DNA of 32,101 nucleotides from Gammaproteobacteria bacterium (GTDB taxonomy: Bacteria; Pseudomonadota; Gammaproteobacteria; Pseudomonadales; Litorivicinaceae), in assembly GCA_002714245.1 (NCBI GenBank), contig PAWX01000035.1, forward strand, positions 9,406-41,506, read 5' to 3'. Positions 20,270-27,846 of this stretch are shown in pieces. Under the pieces are notes generated by a model, which was given only the letters and a program-made list of their open reading frames with translations, was not told the DNA's origin and ran no database searches. Each line of letters starts with the position of its first letter. Position 1 is the first letter of the stretch. The position numbers and the translations under genes are program-made.

Positions 20270-22051
20270 TTACAGATTATTTAGAAAATCTAACAGATCT
20301 GATTGGGTCCCTCTATCCGGCAGATGAAGTCTGTCTACTTGCAGGTCCCAATTACCCCCCTTAAATTCATTCAGCCCCTCCTTAAAGTGCACATCGTTTT
20401 GATCGAAACCGCCAAGCTTGGACTTTGAATAATTCACAAATAACCAGGCTTTAAAGTTCATATGTTCTAATTTTTTCCCAATTTCTGAACATTTTTCAAA
20501 GTCACTTGCGAAGAAATACGCAAGTGTCAGGTCTGTGTACCTATTATCTGAATTCATTTGACCTTGCGGGATAGGATCGAGGGAGAGAGCTTTCTCGAGT
20601 AACTCGATACCTTTTTCTGGTTTCCCTAATCTGGCCAATACCTCCCCATAACCAGCAAGAACTCGGGGATCATTGGGGTTCATATCGTACGCTCTTCGCC
20701 CATGCTCTTCCGCTAATTGATACTCGTGCTGACTCAAATAAACAGCTGACAACATTCTGTGACATTCAAAGTCGTTCTCGTTCAGTTCCAACGCGCTAGA
20801 AATGCTATCCATAGCCTCGCCTATGAATTTATCGGGATCCCCCTCAAGAAACCCACGAACAACCCCCTGTGCGATCGTGCATGCCTTCCACGCGTAGGCT
20901 TGCGCGTTTGATGGATCAGCTTCGATCGCCTGGTCAAAAAATTCAAGCGCTTGGCTATTCGCTTCTTTGGTGAACCTGTGATGCATTTCCTTACCGCGTA
21001 ATAAGGATTCATAAGATGATATATTTTCTGTGGCCTTGCGCTTAGCTCGCTGTAAGCTTGATATCTCGATTTCTCCCAACAATGATATTGTGATAGTACG
21101 GACTATTTCGTCTTGTAAATCGAAAACATCCTCTATTACGCGGTCATACCTATCCCTCCATAAAGCTTTGCCACTTTCGACTTCACTCAATTCTAACGAG
21201 ATTCTGACGCGCTTACCGGAGGATCTGATTCCTCCCGAAATAATGAAGTCCAGTTTGTGGATAGCTGCGAATTCTGCGGTATCTTCCCCTTTGTCTCTGA
21301 AATCAAAACTGGTTTTACTCGATACGATCTCAAATTCACGTATCATCGAAAATTCGGTGATCAGGTCCTCGACAATTCCATCAGCAAGATAATCGCTGTC
21401 TTCGTCTCTTCCATCGTTTGTGAACGGAAGAATCGCCAACCTCGGTTTTTTACTAACGCCCTCTAAACTGAGCTGAGCAGTTTCTTTCGCCTTTGCAGGC
21501 GGGGCCTTCTTATCGAGATCACTCTCCTCCATCCTCTTGCCAATATAAAAAACCTCAAAGTCTTCTGAAATATTTTTCAGAGCTCGGGTACCAGCGGGAC
21601 TAACACTAAAATCCACTCGTTTTTGAACTTGTTCCTGGACTATTCGAGATAAAAGAATTTTGCCAGGCTCACATTGTGCTTCCAAACGGGCGGCAATATT
21701 CACTCCGCTTCCATATATGTTTTCACCCTCTGTGATCACGTCATCTACGTGAATACCGACTCGCCATTCTAGTTTTGGACCCTCCTCTACAGTCTCATTC
21801 CGGGAAGCGAGAGCTTCCTGAAATTTCATAGCAGCATTAACGCACTCAACAGGACTCCCAAAGTCAGCAATAACAGAGTCCCCCGCCGTGTGAAAAATTC
21901 TTCCGCCGTACTCTTCAATTATTGGATCAATAATTTGACGACAAGCACTTAGATTGGCCAGTGTAAGAACCTCCTGACTTTCCATGAACTTGCTGAAGTC
22001 CACGCAGTCACTAGCTAAAATGGTAGCTAGCTTTCTATTTACTTTTGGCAT
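20270..22051 (-). CDS. Class III adenylate/guanylate cyclase with TolB-like domain and C-terminal TPR repeats
   Basis: Cyclase core KLATILASDCVDFSKFM...GGRIFHTAGDSVIADFGSPVECVNAAMKFQ...GSGVNIAARLEAQCEPG retains both metal-binding Asp. RLAILPFTNDGRDEDSDYLADGIVEDLITE is TolB-like. C-terminus has TPR repeats. Confidence 0.92.
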   Translation of the reverse strand: MPKVNRKLATILASDCVDFSKFMESQEVLTLANLSACRQIIDPIIEEYGGRIFHTAGDSVIADFGSPVECVNAAMKFQEALASRNETVEEGPKLEWRVGIHVDDVITEGENIYGSGVNIAARLEAQCEPGKILLSRIVQEQVQKRVDFSVSPAGTRALKNISEDFEVFYIGKRMEESDLDKKAPPAKAKETAQLSLEGVSKKPRLAILPFTNDGRDEDSDYLADGIVEDLITEFSMIREFEIVSSKTSFDFRDKGEDTAEFAAIHKLDFIISGGIRSSGKRVRISLELSEVESGKALWRDRYDRVIEDVFDLQDEIVRTITISLLGEIEISSLQRAKRKATENISSYESLLRGKEMHHRFTKEANSQALEFFDQAIEADPSNAQAYAWKACTIAQGVVRGFLEGDPDKFIGEAMDSISSALELNENDFECHRMLSAVYLSQHEYQLAEEHGRRAYDMNPNDPRVLAGYGEVLARLGKPEKGIELLEKALSLDPIPQGQMNSDNRYTDLTLAYFFASDFEKCSEIGKKLEHMNFKAWLFVNYSKSKLGGFDQNDVHFKEGLNEFKGGNWDLQVDRLHLPDRGTQSDLLDFLNNL

Positions 22052-22307
22052 TTACGCACTGAATCCCCAATGTCGCACTGATCTACAATGACGCGCGTTT
22101 ATGTTCCAACTCTTGTTTCTTTACACACAAGTCAAAAAACTAATTCTTCCCGATAAATCTCGGAGTTTGAGTTTAAGACTTCCTCTACCTCCCGAGTTTT
22201 CTAAACTCTAAAGTTCCAGTAGCAACGAAATCCGTAATAGTTTGAGTAGCTTTTTAATCGATTATTTGTTCCAGATTATTGGTTTATCCAAAATTTTTTC
22301 ATAGGAT

Positions 22308-22388
22308 CTATGCACACTCGATTGTTACTGGCGGTACCAAGCTTACATCATAGACAACCCGACTGACGTCTTCGATCTCATTAATGTT
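22308..22388 (-). pseudogene. Remnant of a guaA 3' end (last ~26 codons plus stop), direct repeat of 27847-27927
   Basis: - strand translation [26 protein letters not shown] versus Gua[27 protein letters not shown]; about 63/81 nt identical by hand alignment; truncated upstream. Confidence 0.9.
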
Positions 22389-22504
22389 AAAATTTTAGAC
22401 GGTTCAACTATCAAAGAGTAATTCGACATGGTCAGTTAGATCCCGCTAATGAATCGTAACCGGTCTTACGTGAAGGGAAATACGTTACGCGACTTCCACA
22501 TGAT

Positions 22505-22510
22505 TATAAT
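22505..22510 (+). promoter_or_regulatory. Candidate -10 element (TATAAT) for the accessory operon
   Basis: Perfect TATAAT 18 nt before the ATG at 22529, RBS-like aagga at 22520-22524. No convincing -35 (acgtta at about 22482). Confidence 0.4.
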
Positions 22511-22528
22511 CCAATATCGAAGGATAAA

Positions 22529-23437
22529 ATGATAGAAAATTATCGACACATCAACATTTTAAAGGAAAGCGTTTGCTCGAAATTTCCCTACTTCATGGGT
22601 GGATTCGACCGTCAGTATGAGAAATTTGGCGACGATTGGGCTAGTGCTTTCAACAGAGAATTAGAGATTTTTTTTGGCTCCGATGATGGTCGTATCGAAT
22701 CGGCAGCATTGGGATATGGAGCTTTCTGCTTAGACTCGATGAAACTGCAAGTTGAGTTCAATAAAACATTGGAATATCGAAATAAGACTTATGCAGAGGC
22801 GTCCTCCGAGGTCTATCAAAATCGTGATTATATGTTCGGTCTGTATCTACCGGGAATATTAATTTCTCACTACCTGTGGGAGCATCATTATGTCCAACTG
22901 AAGTTCTACGAAAAAGAAGTAATCCCTCAGATCGAAGATATCGATAATCCATTAATCTATGACGTTGGGGTTGGCACTGGTTTCTACACGAAAGAGTATT
23001 TACGGCGTGTGGAATCGAGTCAGGTCGTTGGATTTGATATGAGCCCACATTCTCTGGAACATACAGAGATGATGGTCAAGCGTTGGGATTTTTCCGAACG
23101 ATATCAATCGAGACTTGGCGACATTTTAGAACGCGATCAAACCGAACTTTGCGATGTGATCAATTCGATCGAAGTGCTAGAACACCTAGAAAATCCAGTT
23201 GAATTCCTTCACGGACTGAACAAGATGCTTCGGCCAGGGGGATTAGGCTTCATATCTGCGGCCATAAATGCGCCTAATGCAGACCATATTTATCTCTATA
23301 GGAACGCAGACGCGGTCGCAGAACAAATCCAAACCGCAGAATTTACAATTCTTAGCCAGACCGTCGACCAGGCTTATGAGCCTCGCAAATCGGGTGACAT
23401 AGTTCCAACTAATGCGGCGTTTGTCGTAACGAAATGA
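22529..23437 (+). CDS. SAM-dependent class I methyltransferase
   Basis: IYDVGVGTGFYTKEYL (motif I), VVGFDMSPHSLE, CDVINSIEVLEHLENPVEFLHGLNKMLRPGG. Confidence 0.88.
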   Translation: MIENYRHINILKESVCSKFPYFMGGFDRQYEKFGDDWASAFNRELEIFFGSDDGRIESAALGYGAFCLDSMKLQVEFNKTLEYRNKTYAEASSEVYQNRDYMFGLYLPGILISHYLWEHHYVQLKFYEKEVIPQIEDIDNPLIYDVGVGTGFYTKEYLRRVESSQVVGFDMSPHSLEHTEMMVKRWDFSERYQSRLGDILERDQTELCDVINSIEVLEHLENPVEFLHGLNKMLRPGGLGFISAAINAPNADHIYLYRNADAVAEQIQTAEFTILSQTVDQAYEPRKSGDIVPTNAAFVVTK

Positions 23438-23441
23438 GGTA

Positions 23442-23696
23442 ATGATGACTACTATCGAACAGCTACAGCCCATTTTCAGATCGGTGTTTGAGGATGACGA
23501 TTTAATTGTCACTCGTGAAATGAGTGCAAACGACGTCGAGAATTGGGACTCACTCAATCACATAACTTTGATTGTTGAAATTGAAATGTATACAGGCTTA
23601 ACACTGACAACCGAAGATCTCATAAGCTTGGCAAATGTTGGAGATTTCGTCGATATGCTTGAATCCAAGGGCTTCGTTCCAAATGGCGCTGGTTGA
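23442..23696 (+). CDS. Acyl carrier protein (phosphopantetheine-binding)
   Basis: 84 aa; NWDSLNHITLIVEIEMYTGLTLTTEDL with DSL phosphopantetheinylation Ser; 4 nt after the methyltransferase stop. Confidence 0.9.
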   Translation: MMTTIEQLQPIFRSVFEDDDLIVTREMSANDVENWDSLNHITLIVEIEMYTGLTLTTEDLISLANVGDFVDMLESKGFVPNGAG

Positions 23697-24102
23697 CATT
23701 AAAGAGGGGGATGAGGTCGTAACCGACTTCCGGGTTACTGAAGAAAAAATTTCTCAATTCGCTGTGTTGGTTGATGATTTCGCGCCGGTACATTTCGACT
23801 CTGAATTTGCTAGAAATCAGGGTTTTGATGACACTATTGCCCACGGGCTGTTTACAGCGTCTTTTGTCTCGGGTGTCCTCGGAAATTATTTGCCGGGGCC
23901 TGAGAGCGTGATTAATGAGCTGAATTTAAAATACCACCAACCTGTCTATAAAGGTCAAACGATCCAGGTTCTCGTATCAGTCCAGCGTGTTGTCCACGCG
24001 GTAAGTGCAGTGTACCTAACAATAACTATCTCTGAGAAATCAAGCTCAAAAAAAGTCGTTTCTGGACGGGCAATATGTAGCTTCCCGTCTAAGGACGTTT
24101 AA
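23683..24102 (+). CDS. MaoC-like (R)-hydratase/dehydratase family protein (ORF opens at 23635; start at 23683)
   Basis: FAVLVDDFAPVHFDSEFARNQGFDDTIAHGLFTASFVSGVLGNYLPGP = MaoC/R-hydratase hot-dog signature with Asp/His dyad; overlaps the ACP by 14 nt. Confidence 0.9.
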   Translation: MALVDIKEGDEVVTDFRVTEEKISQFAVLVDDFAPVHFDSEFARNQGFDDTIAHGLFTASFVSGVLGNYLPGPESVINELNLKYHQPVYKGQTIQVLVSVQRVVHAVSAVYLTITISEKSSSKKVVSGRAICSFPSKDV

Positions 24103-24106
24103 AACC

Positions 24107-25213
24107 GTGAACCTTAAATTAGTAGACCAGTTACCTGGAGAGTATCTGGCAGACTTAGTTCAATTCATCCGACAAAATCATGGTGAAGAGCATGTCATGA
24201 CGTTGCCAATAATGCTGGATTATTATTTTAAAGATCTCGAAAATAGTAATTACAATATCGTTTGTGCTCTTGAAGCTAAAAGAATCGTCGGCATTCTCGG
24301 ATACGTGCCATCAAAGATCAGGTGGGGAGGCACAACGACCGAGGGGGTCTGGACATCTCACTGGACCGTAGATAGTGCTTATAGGCATGGTATAGGTATT
24401 TTACTTATGAAGCGGCTCCAGGAGCTGTACTCGATAATCCTCGGTCAAGGAGCGAACCAGCTCAACAAAAGCCTTGTGACCAAAATGGGACACCACTTCC
24501 TCGACGCCATACCACGATCAGTAAAGATTTATAACCGAAAGAGGTTAAATAAGATATTTCCAAAGCACAATCTACACGAGTTATTGCCCAGCTCTGAACC
24601 TGAAATACCTAGCTTAGACTCATTAAGATTTGAGGATATCCAATTAACTGACTTCGTAAATGAATCAAACTTCAGGCCTGACTGGGAGTACTATAAGTAT
24701 AATCATTATGGAACGCTACGAGACTATTCTTTTTTAAAAAAGAAATACCTTCAAACTCCTGCATTCAGGTACGAATTCTGTCTATTCGAGAACAGAGATA
24801 AACCGTATTTGTTAGTTTTTAGACTAGAGAGAACATCGGGTCAGTCTGTATTTAATTGCATAAGAATAGTTGAAATAATAATACCAGACGATCACCAAGC
24901 ACCTATTATCTTAGGCGCCATGCTAATGTATTTGGATTCATTCGCAAGAGAGCACGACGTCACGTTTTCTGACTTTTATTGTACAAATGTTGAGTTACAT
25001 AAACACCTCCAGCTGTTTGGGTTTGCGTCTGATGTGAATCATATTCTACCCAACCTACTCAATCCGATCGTTGAGAGACCGAGGGATCAAAATGTTGAAC
25101 TTTTTCTGAAAGACGGGACAAGACCGTCGTGGGATGAGCTATACATAACAAAATCCGATGGCGATCAGGATCGACCGAGCATAAGCAATGTAATCAGAGG
25201 TGGAAAGAATTGA
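24107..25213 (+). CDS. GNAT-like N-acyltransferase, GTG start
   Basis: IVCALEAKRIVGILGYVPSK...TSHWTVDSAYRHGIGILLMKRLQEL resembles a GNAT acyl-CoA/ACP binding core; 368 aa, starts 5 nt after the MaoC stop. Confidence 0.7.
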   Translation: MNLKLVDQLPGEYLADLVQFIRQNHGEEHVMTLPIMLDYYFKDLENSNYNIVCALEAKRIVGILGYVPSKIRWGGTTTEGVWTSHWTVDSAYRHGIGILLMKRLQELYSIILGQGANQLNKSLVTKMGHHFLDAIPRSVKIYNRKRLNKIFPKHNLHELLPSSEPEIPSLDSLRFEDIQLTDFVNESNFRPDWEYYKYNHYGTLRDYSFLKKKYLQTPAFRYEFCLFENRDKPYLLVFRLERTSGQSVFNCIRIVEIIIPDDHQAPIILGAMLMYLDSFAREHDVTFSDFYCTNVELHKHLQLFGFASDVNHILPNLLNPIVERPRDQNVELFLKDGTRPSWDELYITKSDGDQDRPSISNVIRGGKN

Positions 25214-26841
25214 AACTGGCGATACTCAGTAATGTAAGCACCCAATTTTTAACCCAAAATTTAAGTGTACTCCTCAAAAAAAAATATGAAGTCGAAGTTT
25301 TAGAAACTAGTTTTGGTTCTTGGAAAATCTGTAGCAGGGGTCTAGATCCAACATTAAACGACTTTGAACCCGATTCAATGCTTTTGTTCCTGTCTTCAAC
25401 TGCTGTTTCACCGGATAGACTGTCAAACGGTCAATTTCTCGAAGAAGTCAAGCAATCGATTGTTTCAATCACCGAGTGGTTTAGTGGAAAGCTATATATT
25501 ACCGGAATAGACTACCCAGAATCTGCTTGCCTTGACACCTCCCTCAAGCTAACGATCGATCATATTAACAGAGAGCTGTTTTTACTTAGGCAACAGGAAA
25601 AATATATATTCGTTGATCTATTCGACTTATTTTTTTTTGAGAAAGCCGAAACTTTTTTACCACGTAAATATCACGGGCTCGGGATATTCTCATTTCATCC
25701 AAAATACTATGAGGCTATTAGTCAACGTATTTCCAATATCATTGACGCGACAATTTCTCGTCCAATAAAAACTATTTTCGTAGACTTAGACAATACGCTA
25801 TGGCCGGGGATACTAGGCGATGAGGGCATTAAAGGAATCAATCTGGCACCGGATTCAGCTGCCCTGCCGCATCTAGACCTACAATACCTCCTAAAAAAGC
25901 TAAAACAGAGCGGCGTGATACTGAACATCGCGTCAAAAAACGATATTGATATTGTGAAGGAATTCTTTAACGTCCGAAGAGAGGAACTCTTACTCCATTG
26001 GGAGGATTTCGCTACCATTAAAGCCAACTGGGAGCCAAAATCCGCAAATATAAACGAAGCGCTTGCTGAGTTGAACTTGACACACTCGGGCGTTGTATTC
26101 ATTGACGATAGTAAGTTCGAACAAAACGAAGTGTCTTCGGCTCTACCGGAAATAATCGTTTTGAAAATGCCAGATGAGCCATACGAGTGGAACAAATACC
26201 TTGTAGATTCAAACCTCTTCCACACTCCAGTCGTTACCGGAGAGGACGTAATTCGCACGCAATTTTATCAGTATGAAGGAAAACGTTTAGCCTCGAGTAA
26301 ATCGATGTCAAGAACTGATTATCTCCAGTCGCTGCAACTAGTATTACGAGCGCAACCAGTATCATCCGAAAATATTGATCGGGCGATACAACTCCTAAAT
26401 AAAACTAATCAGTTTAATATCAAGGGTGCACAAATCGATTACGAAGAGGTAAAAAGATTTACCGCGGATGAAAGTAGTTTTTTTTGGCTATTCACGTTGC
26501 AGGATATTTATTCAAATTATGGGATCGTCTCATGTGTCTACGGTACTGAATATGGGGAACACACACTAGAAATTGAGGGTTGGTGCCTCTCATGTCGTGC
26601 CTTTACTCGAAACGTAGAAAATTCAATCCTACAATTTCTGTGTACCAACTACCCGCAGTGCAAGGCTATGTCTATAGCTTTTAACGCAACATCAAAGAAT
26701 AAATATGCGAAGAACTATTTTGTGAATAATAGTTTCAAAAAAACATCGTCCCAAGAACCAATCGTTAAATTTACTAAGGCCAGTAATATTATCATCAATG
26801 AGACAACTTATATCACACAAGAAATAGATGAGAACCAATGA
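25210..26841 (+). CDS. FkbH-like protein (HAD-superfamily phosphatase subfamily IIIC), TTG start
   Basis: TIFVDLDNTLWPGILGDEGIKGINL, LNIASKNDIDIVKEFF, FIDDSKFEQNEV HAD motifs; FNIKGAQIDYEEVKRF and C-terminal GNAT-like region typical of FkbH. Confidence 0.92.
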   Translation: MKLAILSNVSTQFLTQNLSVLLKKKYEVEVLETSFGSWKICSRGLDPTLNDFEPDSMLLFLSSTAVSPDRLSNGQFLEEVKQSIVSITEWFSGKLYITGIDYPESACLDTSLKLTIDHINRELFLLRQQEKYIFVDLFDLFFFEKAETFLPRKYHGLGIFSFHPKYYEAISQRISNIIDATISRPIKTIFVDLDNTLWPGILGDEGIKGINLAPDSAALPHLDLQYLLKKLKQSGVILNIASKNDIDIVKEFFNVRREELLLHWEDFATIKANWEPKSANINEALAELNLTHSGVVFIDDSKFEQNEVSSALPEIIVLKMPDEPYEWNKYLVDSNLFHTPVVTGEDVIRTQFYQYEGKRLASSKSMSRTDYLQSLQLVLRAQPVSSENIDRAIQLLNKTNQFNIKGAQIDYEEVKRFTADESSFFWLFTLQDIYSNYGIVSCVYGTEYGEHTLEIEGWCLSCRAFTRNVENSILQFLCTNYPQCKAMSIAFNATSKNKYAKNYFVNNSFKKTSSQEPIVKFTKASNIIINETTYITQEIDENQ

Positions 26842-27758
26842 TTATCATGTATCACTATGTTCGGCTATCCGATTCTTTCACTTCGAAGGTAAATAACTTT
26901 TATGACTTCGATTTATTTAAGAGAAATATTCTAGAACTACTCGAAGACGGAAAAGTTTTTTTAGACCCCAAATCTCTAACGATCGAGCAGTGGCTTGAAG
27001 TAGCGGATGATCAGGATAACATAGTCTTAACTTTCGACGATGGATACATTGATCATGCCCGGCTGGTGGCCCCATTCCTTGCGGAAATTGGTGTGCATGG
27101 ACTCTTTTTCGTACCGGCAAAGATACTAGTCACCCGCGAAGTGCTCTTGGTAAACAAAATACATCTTTTGCTAAATAAATTTAAGGGTCGTGAAGCCTAT
27201 TTAATGGATCACTTAATCCAATATTTAAATCAAATTGAGCAAATCAGTACCGATTATATAAGTGAACTAAAAACTAAATATTTTAAAAAAGGTAAATATG
27301 ACGATGCCGGTACTAACTTTCTAAAACGGGTATTCCAGAAAAAATTTGATAGTCGCCGACTGAGTTTATTTTGTGAGTCATTTTTAGATGATGAACCAAT
27401 AAACTTTGATCTTCTCAGAGATGAGCTATACATGTCTTCTGACGACTTTCGGTCGCTTCAGGAGCAGGGCCACAGCCTCGGGTTACATGGTTTTAATCAC
27501 CACTATTTGAGTTCACTTTCGAAGGCTAAGCAAAAGATAGACTTTGGAGAGAGCATTAAGGTTTTTCGAGAATTCGGTATTTCGCAGGACTTACTGGTCG
27601 CTTATCCTTATGGGGACTACAATAATGAAACATTGGATATATGCAAAGAGATTCAGATAAAGGCTGGTTTTATCGACAATCGTAATAACACCAAAGCTCA
27701 TTGTCCGAATTTGACCCTGCCAAGAATTGACTGCAATGATTTTTTTATTAACCACTGA
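26838..27758 (+). CDS. Polysaccharide deacetylase family (NodB homology) protein
   Basis: NIVLTFDDGYIDHARLVAPFLAEIGVHGLFFVPAKI (TFDDG), LGLHGFNHHYLSSLS, VAYPYGDYNNET; ATGA overlap with the fkbH-like stop. Confidence 0.9.
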   Translation: MIIMYHYVRLSDSFTSKVNNFYDFDLFKRNILELLEDGKVFLDPKSLTIEQWLEVADDQDNIVLTFDDGYIDHARLVAPFLAEIGVHGLFFVPAKILVTREVLLVNKIHLLLNKFKGREAYLMDHLIQYLNQIEQISTDYISELKTKYFKKGKYDDAGTNFLKRVFQKKFDSRRLSLFCESFLDDEPINFDLLRDELYMSSDDFRSLQEQGHSLGLHGFNHHYLSSLSKAKQKIDFGESIKVFREFGISQDLLVAYPYGDYNNETLDICKEIQIKAGFIDNRNNTKAHCPNLTLPRIDCNDFFINH

Positions 27759-27783
27759 AACCCAGAGTAAACCGATAGCTGGT

Positions 27784-27816
27784 GGTGATCTGCAACTCTA
27801 CAGATCACTATTTTTA
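27784..27816 (+). terminator. Rho-independent-type terminator ending the accessory operon
   Basis: Perfect 8-bp inverted repeat gtgatctg (27785-27792) / cagatcac (27801-27808), 8-nt loop, followed by tatttttat; 26 nt after the deacetylase stop. Confidence 0.7.
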
Positions 27817-27846
27817 TCAACAAAAAAGGGAATTACTGGCCAGCTG

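Noticed and set aside
22052-22307. Possible CRISPR, tRNA or ncRNA in the AT-rich gap near the guaA remnant
   Set aside because: No regularly spaced repeats and no tRNA-like cloverleaf or CCA end could be discerned; only a gagttta/taaactc inverted repeat with a long loop.
22758-23048. 96-aa ORF on - strand
   Set aside because: Antisense to the methyltransferase; no motif.
25722-26258. 178-aa ORF on - strand
   Set aside because: Fully antisense to the clear FkbH-like CDS; low-complexity composition and no recognisable motif.
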